DNA of 64,000 bases from Pseudomonas sp. EpS/L25. Its GTDB lineage: Bacteria; Pseudomonadota; Gammaproteobacteria; Pseudomonadales; Pseudomonadaceae. The stretch is taken from assembly GCF_001512295.1 (NCBI RefSeq), contig NZ_LNUP01000018.1, forward strand, positions 45,968 through 109,967. Reading direction: 5' to 3'. Shown one piece after another: positions 53,280 through 64,000 of this stretch (its first letter is position 1; each line of letters begins with the position of its first letter). The notes beneath the pieces were generated by a model. That model did not search any database. It was given only the letters and a program-made list of their open reading frames with translations, and was not told the origin of the DNA. Both the position numbers and the translations under genes were made by a program.

Positions 53280-53719
53280 GGCGTATCCAGAACGGGTGAC
53301 GGCGCCTTGGCGCGCGGTCACGAAAAACGACGGGGCAGGACGAGGGGCGCACGCCCCGGGGAAGGGTAGCGGGCGGCGGAGGCACGCGGGGCTATGGCGG
53401 CGTCGGCAGGCGATTGGACATGACGGGAAAGGTCCGAGGTATCGCGAGGAAAGATGGGCAGACTAGCACGACTTGCCGCTGCCGCCGAATCGGCGGGACT
53501 GGTGGTCGTGGTCGGGGCGCACCTGCACAAAGTGACCTGGTTCAAGCTTTCGCCGGTTGCTGCTCGTCACCGGCGAACATCTCCGGGCAACGCGACTCAA
53601 AGGCGCGTTGCGCAGCGGGATGCGCGACATCCTTGCAGTGGCGCCTCGCTCCAGCCTGTCTGACCAGCCTGGAGCGCTTCGCCACTGGACCGTCGAGGCC
53701 TCACGCAGGAGTCAGCCCC
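53280..53719. other. 440-bp intergenic region between divergent sulP-type and acyltransferase genes
   Basis: The region must contain both promoters. It is GC-rich and continuously open in several frames, but no frame begins with a ribosome binding site or resembles a known protein. Nothing else was recognised. Confidence 0.4.
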
Positions 53720-55783
53720 ATGGAGCTCAATTATCGCAGGGACATCGATGGCCTTCGCGCCATCGCCGTGCTGCTCGTCGTCCTCAACCACGCCGGCTTC
53801 ACCGCCTTCGGCGGCGGCTACATCGGGGTCGACGTCTTCTTCGTCATCTCCGGCTATCTGATCACCCGCAAGACCGCCCCGGACATCGCCCAGGGTCGCT
53901 TCAGCTTCGCCGACTTCTATCTGCGGCGGGTGCGGCGCCTGCTGCCGGCCTTCGTCGCCATGGCCCTGGTCACCAGCGTGGCGGCGGCCTTCATCCTGCT
54001 GCCGCGGGACCTGGCGGTATACAGCAAGAGCCTGATGGCGGCCTTGTTGTCGATCGCCAACGTCTTCTTCTGGCGCGCCAGCAACGGCTACTTCTCGCCC
54101 ACCGCCGACGAATTGCCGCTGCTGCACACCTGGTCGCTGGCGGTGGAGGAGCAGTACTACCTGTTCTGGCCGGTGCTGCTCCTGCTGGGCTATCGCTGGC
54201 TGGGCGTGCGCCGTTGCGGCCAGGCCGCGATCCTGCTGGCCGTCGCCGGCTTGGCGCTGTCGGAGTGGGCCGCTCGCGCCCAGCCCAATGCCGCCTACTA
54301 CCTGCTGCACGCGCGGGCCTTCGAACTCCTGCTGGGCAGCCTGCTGGCCCTCTACTGGGACCGCCTGCCGCGCCCCAGCGCCGGGCAGGCGAGTGCCCTG
54401 GGAGTGCTGGCCCTGGCGCTGATCCTGGTACCGGCCTTCACCCTCGATCACCACAGCCTGTTCCCTGGCTTCAACGCCCTCTGGCCCTGCCTGGGCGCTA
54501 CGTTGCTGATCTGGACCGGCGAGAGCGGTCGCGGTCCGGCGCGCTGGCTGCTGGCGCAGCGGCCGCTGGTGTTCGTCGGCCTGATCTCCTATTCGCTCTA
54601 TCTCTGGCACTGGCCGCTGATGGCCTTCGCCAACTACATGGAATTGCCCAAGGACCTGGCGCTGCGCCTGGGCCTGGTGGCGGCCTCGCTGCTGCTGGGT
54701 ACCCTGTCCTGGCGCTTCGTCGAGCAACCCTTCCGTGGTCGGCTGCGCTGGTCGCCGCGCGTTACCTTCGCCGCCCTCTACGCTGCCCCTTTGCTGGTCG
54801 GTGCCCTGGCGGTCGGGCTGACCCTCAAGTTCCAGGGCTTCCCCCAGCGTTACGACGGCCCCACCGCGGCCATGGTCGAGGCACTCGACAGCAGCTTCGT
54901 CACCGCACGTGGTGGCTGCTTCATCGAGGAGTTCGGCAACGTGGCGACCCAGTGGACGCCGGAGCGCTGCCGCCTGGGCGCCACCGACCGGCCGCGGCCG
55001 GACGTGCTGCTGGTGGGCGATTCCCACGCCGCCGCCAGCACCGGGATGCTCGATGTGCTGCTCAAGGACGCCGGCCTGCGCGGCTTCGACATGACTCGCA
55101 GCGGTACCCTCTACCTGCCGGGTATCTCCGGGCTCTACATCACCCGGCCGGGCAATCGCCTGGACCCCTCCATCCAGCTCACCGCGCCGGTGGTGACCCA
55201 GGCCATTCGCGAGGGCGGCTATCGCTACGTGGTGCTCGGCGGGCGCTGGCCGATGTACCTGGAAGGCATGAGCGAGACGGGGCTGTCGCACTACAACGTG
55301 CTGCGCCGTGAAGGCGACGCGGCGACACCCGCCGAGCTGCTGCGCGAGGGCATGGACAATGCCATCCGCATCATCACCGAGAGTGGCGCCACCCCGGTGA
55401 TCCTCGCCGGCATACCCGAGGTCGGCGCCGGGCGTGATACCTGCCAGGTGAAGAATCGCCTGTTCCATACCAGCAACGATTGCGCCGTCGACCTGGCCGA
55501 GGTGATGCGACGCCAGGAGCCCTTCACCCTGATCCTCGACGACCTCAAGCAACGCTATCCGCAGCTGGTGACCCTGGATCCCAAGGCGATCACCTGCGAT
55601 GCCCGGCGCTGTCATTCCGCCCTGGACGGCACGCCGCTGTACCAGGACGGCAACCACCTGAACGTCGAGGGTTCGCGGCTGATCGGCGAGCGCCTGATCG
55701 AGCAGGGCGACAATCCGCTGCAGCCCGAGCCGGCACCGCCGGTCCTGCAGGAAAAGACCATCCGCCAGGCTGCTTCGGGCTGA
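53720..55783 (+). CDS. OafA/YrhL-type acyltransferase with SGNH domain
   Basis: This 687-residue protein couples an N-terminal acyltransferase-3 membrane domain (YRRDIDGLRAIAVLLVVLNH with the conserved His, YIGVDVFFVISGYLI, and FYLRRVRRLLPAFVAM) to a C-terminal periplasmic SGNH hydrolase-like domain. The latter has LLVGDSHAAAS near 432 and DGNHLNVEGSRLIGE near 643. Such proteins O-acetylate LPS O-antigen, exopolysaccharide or peptidoglycan. AGGAG lies eight bases before the ATG at 53720. It stands alone between sulP and the formate dehydrogenase operon. Confidence 0.92.
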   Translation: MELNYRRDIDGLRAIAVLLVVLNHAGFTAFGGGYIGVDVFFVISGYLITRKTAPDIAQGRFSFADFYLRRVRRLLPAFVAMALVTSVAAAFILLPRDLAVYSKSLMAALLSIANVFFWRASNGYFSPTADELPLLHTWSLAVEEQYYLFWPVLLLLGYRWLGVRRCGQAAILLAVAGLALSEWAARAQPNAAYYLLHARAFELLLGSLLALYWDRLPRPSAGQASALGVLALALILVPAFTLDHHSLFPGFNALWPCLGATLLIWTGESGRGPARWLLAQRPLVFVGLISYSLYLWHWPLMAFANYMELPKDLALRLGLVAASLLLGTLSWRFVEQPFRGRLRWSPRVTFAALYAAPLLVGALAVGLTLKFQGFPQRYDGPTAAMVEALDSSFVTARGGCFIEEFGNVATQWTPERCRLGATDRPRPDVLLVGDSHAAASTGMLDVLLKDAGLRGFDMTRSGTLYLPGISGLYITRPGNRLDPSIQLTAPVVTQAIREGGYRYVVLGGRWPMYLEGMSETGLSHYNVLRREGDAATPAELLREGMDNAIRIITESGATPVILAGIPEVGAGRDTCQVKNRLFHTSNDCAVDLAEVMRRQEPFTLILDDLKQRYPQLVTLDPKAITCDARRCHSALDGTPLYQDGNHLNVEGSRLIGERLIEQGDNPLQPEPAPPVLQEKTIRQAASG

Positions 55784-55864
55784 GGGATGGAAGGGCGACT
55801 TCCATTGATCGGCGACAACCGCTTAGTGCTCGATAAGCCGGGCGGTTGGGTTACTCTTGCCTCA

Positions 55865-55887
55865 GGACCCGGCCAAGTACCGGGTCC
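55865..55887. promoter_or_regulatory. Inverted repeat in the fdnG leader
   Basis: GGACCCGG and its perfect complement are separated by seven bases, 22 bases before the fdnG start. With no U run after it, it is more likely an operator or an mRNA leader hairpin than a terminator. Confidence 0.35.
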
Positions 55888-55909
55888 AGCCTGAACGAGG
55901 ACAAGAACC

Positions 55910-58900
55910 GTGGATATGAACCGTCGGCAATTCTTCAAGGTCGCTGGAGTCGGCCTTGCGGGATCCAGCCTGGCGGCGTTAGGCATGGCTCCCACAGCCG
56001 CCTTCGCCGACCAGGTGCGTCATTTCAAACTGGCGCACACCGTGGAAACCCGCAACACCTGTCCCTATTGCTCGGTCGGCTGCGGCCTGATCATGTACAG
56101 CATGGGCGACCGGGCCAAGAACGTGGCCCAGAACATCATTCACATCGAGGGCGACGCCGACCACCCGGTCAACCGCGGCACCCTCTGCCCGAAGGGCGCC
56201 GGCCTGCTGGATTTCATCCACAGCCCCAATCGCCTCAAGTACCCCGAGGTGCGCAAGCCCGGCAGCAACGAGTGGACCCGCATCAGTTGGGACGAGGCGC
56301 TCGGGCGCATCGCCACCCTGATGAAGGAGGACCGCGACGCCAACTTCATCGCCACCAACGACCAGGGCCAGACGGTCAATCGCTGGTTGACCACGGGCTT
56401 CCTGGCCGCTTCGGCGTCCTCCAATGAAACCGGTTATCTGACGCAGAAGATCGCACGGAGTCTGGGCCTGCTGGCCTTCGACAACCAGGCGCGCGTCTGA
56501 CACGGCCCGACGGTGGCAGGTCTTGCCCCGACGTTTGGCCGTGGTGCGATGACGAATCATTGGAGCGACATCAAGAACGCCAATCTCGTCCTCATCATGG
56601 GCGGCAATGCCGCCGAAGCCCACCCGTGCGGCTTCAAATGGGTCACCGAGGCCAAGGCGCACAACAACGCCCGGCTGATCGTGGTCGATCCGCGTTTCAC
56701 CCGTTCCGCCTCGGTCGCCGACTACTACGCGCCGATCCGGACTGGCAGCGACATCGCCTTCCTGGGCGGGCTGATCAATTACCTGATCACCCACGACAAG
56801 ATCCAGCAGGAGTACGTCCGCAACTACACCGACGCCGGCTTCCTGGTGAAGGAAGGCTTCACCTTCGAGGACGGCCTGTACAACGGCTACGACGCCGAGA
56901 AGCGCACCTACACCGACAAGGTGAACTGGGGCTATCAGATCGGCGACGACGGCTTCGTCAAGATCGATCCGACCCTGCAGGATCCGCGTTGCGTCTTCCA
57001 GCTGATGAAGCAGCACTACAGCCGCTACACCCTGGAAGTGGCCAGCCAGACCTGCGGCACGCCGCCCGACGCGATCCAGAAGGTCTGGGCCGAGATCGCC
57101 GAGACCTCCGCGCCCGGTCGCGTCATGACCATCCTCTATGCCCTGGGCTGGACCCAGCACTCCATCGGGGCGCAGATCATTCGCTGCGGTGCCATGGTGC
57201 AGTTGCTGCTGGGCAACATCGGCCTGCCGGGTGGTGGGATGAACGCACTGCGTGGTCACTCCAACATCCAGGGCCTCACCGACCTGGGGCTGCTGTCGAT
57301 CCAGCTGCCCGGCTACCTGACCATCGGCGGCGACGGCGAGCAGGACTACAACACCTTCATCGCCCGCCGCGCCAGCAAGCCGCTGCGCCCGGGGCAGATG
57401 AGCTACTGGCAGAACTACGGCAAGTTCCATGTCAGCCTGATGAAGGCCTGGTACGGCGACAAGGCCACCAAGGACAACGACTGGTGCTACCACTGGTTGC
57501 CCAAGGTCGACGTCACCGGTGCCGGCTACGACGTGCTGCGCTACTTCGACATGATGGGCAAGGGCCAGGTCAACGGCTACGTCTGCCAGGGCTTCAACCC
57601 CATCGCCGCCTTCCCCAACAAGGCCAAGGTGCTGCGCGGGCTGTCCAAGCTCAAGTGGCTGGTGATCATGGACCCGCTGGCCACCGAGACCTCCGAGTTC
57701 TGGCGCAACCATGGCGATCACAACGACGTGAACACCGCCGAGATCCAGACCGAGGTGTTCCGCCTGCCCACCACCTGCTTCGCCGAGGAAGACGGCTCCC
57801 TGGTCAACTCCAGCCGCTGGCTGCAATGGCACTTCAAGGGCGCCGAGGCACCCGGCGAAGGGCGCAGCGACATCGCCATCATGGCCGAGCTGTTCCTCAA
57901 GCTGCGCGAGGCCTATGGCAAGGAGGGTGGAGCCTTCCCCGATCCCATCCTGGGGCTCTCCTGGCCCTATGCCAAGCCCGAGGAACCTTCGCCCGAGGAG
58001 CTGGCCAAGGAGTACAACGGCTACGCGGTCACCGACGTGCTGGATGCCAAGGGCGCGGTCTCGGCCAAGGCCGGTCAGCAACTCGCCGGTTTCGGCCAGT
58101 TGATGGACGACGGCAGCACGGCGTCGGGTTGCTGGATCTTCTGCGGGTCCTGGACCGAGCAGGGCAACCAGATGGCGCGGCGCGACAACAGCGATCCCTT
58201 CCACATGGGGCAGACCCTGGGCTGGGCCTGGTCGTGGCCGAACAACAGACGCATCCTCTACAACCGCGCCTCCTCGGACCTCAGCGGCAAGCCCTGGGAC
58301 CCGAGCAAGAAGCTGGTGTGGTGGAACGACAAGGCGCAGAAGTGGGGCGGTACCGACGTGCCCGACTACAAGATCGACGCCAAGCCGGCCGACGGCATGA
58401 GTCCCTTCATCATGAACCCCGAAGGGGTGGCGCGTTTCTTCGCCCTGGACAAGATGGCCGAGGGGCCCTTCCCGGAACACTACGAGCCGTTCGAGACGCC
58501 CATCGGCGTCAATCCGCTGCACCCCAACAACCGCAAGGCCACGAGCAGCCCGGCGGCGCGGGTGCTCAAGGACGACTGGGCGGATTTCGGCGATCGCAAG
58601 GACTTCCCCTATGCGGCCACCACCTACCGCCTGACCGAGCACTTCCACTACTGGAGCAAGCACTGCCGCCTCAACGCCATCATCCAGCCCGAGCAGTTCG
58701 TCGAGATCGGCGAGGTGCTGGCCAAGCAGAAGGGCATCGCCGCCGGTGATCTGGTGCGTGTCACCTCCAAGCGTGGCCATATCGTCTGCAAGGCGGTGGT
58801 GACCAAGCGCATTCGCCCGCTGCAGGTCAACGGCGAGACGGTGCACCACGTCGGCATCCCCATCCACTGGGGCTTCTCCGGCGTGGCGCGGATGGGCTAT

Positions 58901-58990
58901 CTGGCCAACACCCTGACCCCCTTCGTGGGTGACGGGAACACCCAGACGCCCGAGTTCAAGTCGTTCCTGGTCAACGTGGAGAAAGCGTGA
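55910..58990 (+). CDS. fdnG: Formate dehydrogenase-N alpha subunit, selenocysteine-containing
   Basis: This 1026-residue catalytic subunit oxidises formate using a molybdopterin-guanine dinucleotide cofactor and one 4Fe-4S cluster. A twin-arginine signal ([11 protein letters not shown]) directs it to the periplasm. The cluster motif is [16 protein letters not shown] plus LCPKGAG. Codon 197 is TGA (56498-56500), in the context NQARV[20 protein letters not shown], the selenocysteine site of FdnG/FdoG. A SECIS hairpin follows directly. Reading through, the frame is intact to 58990. The GTG at 55910 has GAGG nine bases upstream and gives the MDMNRRQFF start. It overlaps fdnH by one base. Selenocysteine machinery must be encoded elsewhere. 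Confidence 0.96.
56498..56541 (+). promoter_or_regulatory. Bacterial SECIS element and selenocysteine TGA
   Basis: The TGA is followed at once by a hairpin: outer stem CGGCC/GGCCG (56503-56507 with 56537-56541), inner stem GGCA/TGCC (56515-56518 with 56524-56527), and an apical GGTCT loop. This closely matches the E. coli fdnG element recognised by SelB. Confidence 0.9.
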
Positions 58991-59949
58991 TGGCAAGCCA
59001 AGATATCTATGCCCGCTCCGCGACCACCACGGCCTACTCGTCGGTGCGCACCCAGGCGGAAGTGGCCAAGCTGATCGATGTGTCCAAGTGCATCGGCTGC
59101 AAGGCCTGCCAGGTCGCCTGCTCGGAATGGAACGAGTTGCGCGACGAGGTGGGTCACAACCACGGCACCTACGACAACCCGGCGGACCTCACCGCGGATT
59201 CCTGGACCCTGATGAGGTTCACCGAGCACGAGGACGAGGCCGGCAAGCTGGAGTGGCTGATCCGCAAGGACGGCTGCATGCACTGCGCCGAGCCGGGTTG
59301 CCTGAAGGCCTGTCCGAGTCCGGGGGCCATCGTCAAGTACGCCAACGGCATCGTCGACTTCAACCAGGACCACTGCATCGGCTGCGGCTACTGCATCGCC
59401 GGTTGCCCCTTCGATATCCCGCGTATCTCGAAGAAGGACAACAAGGCCTACAAGTGCTCGCTGTGTTCGGACCGGGTCGGGGTCGGCCTGGAGCCGGCCT
59501 GCGTCAAGACCTGCCCGACCGGCGCCATCGTCTTCGGTACCAAGGACGCCATGAAGGAGCACGCCGCCGAGCGCATCGTCGATCTCAAGAGCCGCGGCTA
59601 CGAGAATGCCGGCCTGTACGACCCGGTTGGGGTAGGGGGCACCCACGTCATGTACGTGCTGCACCATGCCGACCAGCCGCAGCTGTACAACCACCTGCCC
59701 AAGGACCCGACCATCAGTCCCACCGTGGGGCTGTGGAAGGGGTTCACCAAACCCCTGGCGCTGTTCGCCATGGGCGCGGCGGTGCTGGCCGGCTTCTTCC
59801 ACTACGTGCGTGTCGGCCCGAACCGGACCGATGACGACGACGAGGTAGTCGAGGCGCCGCCCCGTCCCGAGGGCGATGCGCCCAAGGGCGAGGTCAAGCA
59901 GCTGAGTCCGTCCGTGCAGATCTTCGATCCGCACGACAAGCAGCCCTAG
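58990..59949 (+). CDS. fdnH: Formate dehydrogenase-N beta (iron-sulphur) subunit
   Basis: This 319-residue electron-transfer subunit carries four ferredoxin-type 4Fe-4S sites: [35 protein letters not shown] and [22 protein letters not shown]-terminal membrane anchor ([19 protein letters not shown]) is followed by an acidic tail. It passes electrons from FdnG to the cytochrome b subunit. The ATG at 58990 shares one base with the fdnG stop codon. Confidence 0.95.
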   Translation: MASQDIYARSATTTAYSSVRTQAEVAKLIDVSKCIGCKACQVACSEWNELRDEVGHNHGTYDNPADLTADSWTLMRFTEHEDEAGKLEWLIRKDGCMHCAEPGCLKACPSPGAIVKYANGIVDFNQDHCIGCGYCIAGCPFDIPRISKKDNKAYKCSLCSDRVGVGLEPACVKTCPTGAIVFGTKDAMKEHAAERIVDLKSRGYENAGLYDPVGVGGTHVMYVLHHADQPQLYNHLPKDPTISPTVGLWKGFTKPLALFAMGAAVLAGFFHYVRVGPNRTDDDDEVVEAPPRPEGDAPKGEVKQLSPSVQIFDPHDKQP

Positions 59950-59956
59950 CAGGGGT

Positions 59957-59981
59957 ACGCCCCCGGTTAGCCGGGGGGCGT
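59957..59981. other. Stem-loop between fdnH and fdnI
   Basis: ACGCCCCCGG pairs with CCGGGGGGCGT (one bulged G) around a TTAG loop in the 46-base gap. It could stabilise or partially attenuate the operon message. Confidence 0.4.
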
Positions 59982-59995
59982 CCTGGGAGATCGAG

Positions 59996-60619
59996 ATGAA
60001 ACCTGAAATCCAGCGTTACAACGCCAACGAGCGGACCAACCACTGGATCGTGGCGATCCTGTTCTTCATGGCCGGGCTGTCGGGACTGGCGCTGTTCCAT
60101 CCCGCGCTGTTCCCGCTGTCGAGCCTGTTCGGCGGCGGCACCTGGACGCGCATCCTGCATCCCTTCATGGGCGTGGCGATGTTCGTGTTCTTCGCCTTCC
60201 TGGTGATCCGCTTCTGGCGGCACAACAAGATCGGTCGCGAAGACGCCCAGTGGCTCAAGCAGATCGACGACGTGCTGAACAACCGCGAGGAAAAGCTGCC
60301 GCCGATCGACAAGTACAACCCCGGGCAGAAGATCCTGTTCTGGGTGCTGCTGGCCTGCATGCTGGTCCTGCTGGTCAGCGGCGTGGTGATCTGGCGGCAA
60401 TACTTCGCCCACCTGTTCCCCATCCCGGTGATCCGCCTGGGCGCCCTGGCCCATGCCGCCGCCGCCTTCGTGCTGGTGCTGTCGATCATCGTGCACATCT
60501 ATGCCGGGATCTGGATCAAGGGTTCGGTGACCGCGATGATGACCGGCTGGGTCAGTCGCGCCTGGGCGAAAAAGCACCACTCGTTGTGGTACGAGAAGGT
60601 CACCCGCGAGAAGAAGTAA
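59996..60619 (+). CDS. fdnI: Formate dehydrogenase-N gamma (cytochrome b) subunit
   Basis: This 207-residue integral membrane protein has four predicted helices (WIVAILFFMAGLSGLALFH, FMGVAMFVFFAFLVIRFW, ILFWVLLACMLVLLVSGVVI, LAHAAAAFVLVLSIIVHIY). Their histidines ligate two b hemes. It returns electrons from formate to the quinone pool. Good spacing to GGGAGA before the ATG supports this start. It completes the fdnGHI operon. Confidence 0.94.
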   Translation: MKPEIQRYNANERTNHWIVAILFFMAGLSGLALFHPALFPLSSLFGGGTWTRILHPFMGVAMFVFFAFLVIRFWRHNKIGREDAQWLKQIDDVLNNREEKLPPIDKYNPGQKILFWVLLACMLVLLVSGVVIWRQYFAHLFPIPVIRLGALAHAAAAFVLVLSIIVHIYAGIWIKGSVTAMMTGWVSRAWAKKHHSLWYEKVTREKK

Positions 60620-60693
60620 GTCCGTCGCCGTCGGGCTGCGCTCTGCCCAACCGCGTCTAGGGTGCAGGGTGCTTTCCCCGTACGCCGATTCGA

Positions 60694-60729
60694 CCCCCTC
60701 TCCCTCTGGGAGAGGGTTGGAGTGAGGGT
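60694..60729. repeat. CCCTC-type hairpin repeat, copy 2
   Basis: A perfect 9-bp stem CCCTCTCCC/GGGAGAGGG (60696-60704 with 60708-60716) is followed by TTGGAGTGAGGG. It is the reverse-oriented twin of the repeat at 43462-43494. It lies between fdnI and fdhE and may act as a partial terminator. Confidence 0.7.
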
Positions 60730-60821
60730 AACGGTGGCGTCTGCCTTACGAAACCCAACACCCCCAACCCTCCCGCTATCCTGAATCCTCCTCTTCCACC
60801 GTTCTGCTAAGGAGCCCTGCC

Positions 60822-61739
60822 ATGGCGGGCCAGATCCTCGAACCCGGCGAAATCGAAGCCGCGGCCGTCAATCCCGATTTCATCCTGCTGCCTGGTGGCG
60901 AGCTGTTCGGCTATCGCGCCGATCGCCTGCGCCTGCTGGCCGCCGGCAATGCCCTGGGCGACTACCTGTTGCTGATGGCTGAGCTCTGCGAGGCCCAGCA
61001 AGGGGTCTTCGACCGCCTCGCACTCCTGCCGCTGGACGAGGCGCGCCATGCCCAGAGCCTCGAGCACGGCCTGCCGCCGCTGGGCTACGACACCCTGGTG
61101 CGCGAAGGCCACTGGCTACCCGCGCTGGATGCCCTGCTGGAGGCCCTGAAGATCGAGCAGGCGTCGGTGCAGGCCGCCCTGGACGAACTGCGCCAGGCCG
61201 ATGCCGGCCAGCGCAAGGCCTGGGCCATCGCCCTGCTGGCGGGCAGCTACGAACTGGTGCCGGCCGGCGTGGTGCCCTTCCTCGGCGCCAGCCTGCAACT
61301 GGCCTGGACCCACTGGCTGCAACGCAGCGACTTCAGCGCCCTGCGCGAACAGGGCAGCCAGACGTCCTGCCCCTGCTGCGGCGCGCCACCCATGGCCGGC
61401 GTCATCCATCACCTGGGCAAGGCCAATGGCCTGAGGTACCTCACCTGTTCGCTATGCGCCTGCGAATGGCACTTCGTGCGGGTCAAGTGCAGCCACTGCG
61501 AGACCGGCAAGGGCCTGGGCTACTACTCCCTGGGGGCCGACGATGCCAATGCCCAGAAGGCGCCCCTGCGCGCCGAGACCTGCGCCCACTGCAAGACCTA
61601 CCTCAAGCACCTCTATCGCGACCATGACGCCCGCAGCGAACCCCTGTCCGCCGACCTTGCCAGCCTGGCGCTGGACGTCCGCCTGGCGGAAGAGGGCTAC
61701 CAGCGCCACGCGCCCAACCTGCTGTTCGCCCCGGGCTAG
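60822..61739 (+). CDS. fdhE: Formate dehydrogenase accessory protein FdhE
   Basis: This 305-residue cytoplasmic protein is needed to make active formate dehydrogenase. It has the family's paired rubredoxin-like knuckles: CPCCGAPPMAG, CSLCACEWHFVRVKCSHCETG and CAHCKTYLKHLYRD, which bind iron. It follows fdnI by about 200 bases with a hairpin repeat between. The usual companion fdhD is not in this window. Confidence 0.94.
   Translation: MAGQILEPGEIEAAAVNPDFILLPGGELFGYRADRLRLLAAGNALGDYLLLMAELCEAQQGVFDRLALLPLDEARHAQSLEHGLPPLGYDTLVREGHWLPALDALLEALKIEQASVQAALDELRQADAGQRKAWAIALLAGSYELVPAGVVPFLGASLQLAWTHWLQRSDFSALREQGSQTSCPCCGAPPMAGVIHHLGKANGLRYLTCSLCACEWHFVRVKCSHCETGKGLGYYSLGADDANAQKAPLRAETCAHCKTYLKHLYRDHDARSEPLSADLASLALDVRLAEEGYQRHAPNLLFAPG

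Positions 61740-64000
<2,261 letters not shown>

Noticed and set aside
55805-55818. An ANR/FNR box (TTGAT then GACAA) upstream of fdnG
   Set aside because: The second half-site differs from ATCAA at two positions and lies about 90 bases before the start with no promoter elements beside it.
56498-56500. The TGA in fdnG as a nonsense mutation splitting the gene
   Set aside because: Position, protein context and the SECIS hairpin identify it as a selenocysteine codon.
55979-58996. A 1005-codon open frame antisense to fdnG
   Set aside because: It lies entirely opposite a certain gene, has shadow-like composition and no ribosome binding site.

Overview
The window is chromosomal DNA of a high-GC gammaproteobacterium, almost certainly a Pseudomonas. 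The support is gene content and order: a pyrD-rmf-rlmKL block, the large NAD-specific glutamate dehydrogenase, an OprD-family porin, a Pseudomonas-type mannitol ABC operon, and the block fumC, DUF2059, bolA, trhO. The selenocysteine formate dehydrogenase and the bacteriophytochrome cluster would fit the P. oryzihabitans/psychrotolerans group, but that species call is inference. No rRNA, tRNA, CRISPR array, prophage or intact insertion sequence was seen.

Layout. 1-8.7 kb: the 3' part of proS with an abnormal end, an oprD porin gene, a HIT protein and slyX, gdhB, and a secreted alpha/beta hydrolase. 9-14.8 kb: a red-light sensing cluster of phytochrome kinase, single-domain response regulator, hybrid kinase and a heme oxygenase that makes the biliverdin chromophore. 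14.8-24.6 kb: housekeeping genes (pyrD, rmf, rlmKL, a RaiA/HPF-type factor, ybaK), an acyltransferase, a Gfo/Idh oxidoreductase, and a MASE2-GGDEF diguanylate cyclase gene interrupted by an in-frame TAG. 24.7-32.3 kb: a mannitol uptake and catabolism operon (mtlE-F-G-K-D and a xylulokinase) on the minus strand. 32.5-36 kb: small envelope and hypothetical genes, an inositol-monophosphatase-like enzyme, a DUF1090 protein and a histidine phosphatase.

36.2-42.8 kb holds the most unusual content. A FecR-domain protein, an OmpA-type lipoprotein and a CHASE2/HD-GYP membrane phosphodiesterase form one operon. It is convergent with a second operon encoding a CHASE2 membrane protein with no cytoplasmic output domain, a small exported protein and an M48 metalloprotease lipoprotein. 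The second operon looks lower in GC and is flanked upstream by a repeat element, an IS5-family transposase remnant and REP-like palindromes.

43.6-55.8 kb: a flavodoxin-fold oxidoreductase, fumC, a DUF2059 protein, bolA, trhO, a DsbA-like protein, arfB, a LysR/DMT-transporter divergent pair, a universal stress protein with a SulP transporter, and an OafA-type acyltransferase. 55.9-61.7 kb: selenocysteine formate dehydrogenase fdnGHI with fdhE. 62.2 kb to the right edge: katG, cut by the window.

A dispersed repeat family of 140-215 bp with inverted ends occurs four times (17.0, 28.95, 43.0 and 48.9 kb). Three copies begin exactly at the stop codon of the upstream gene, including one between mtlG and mtlK.
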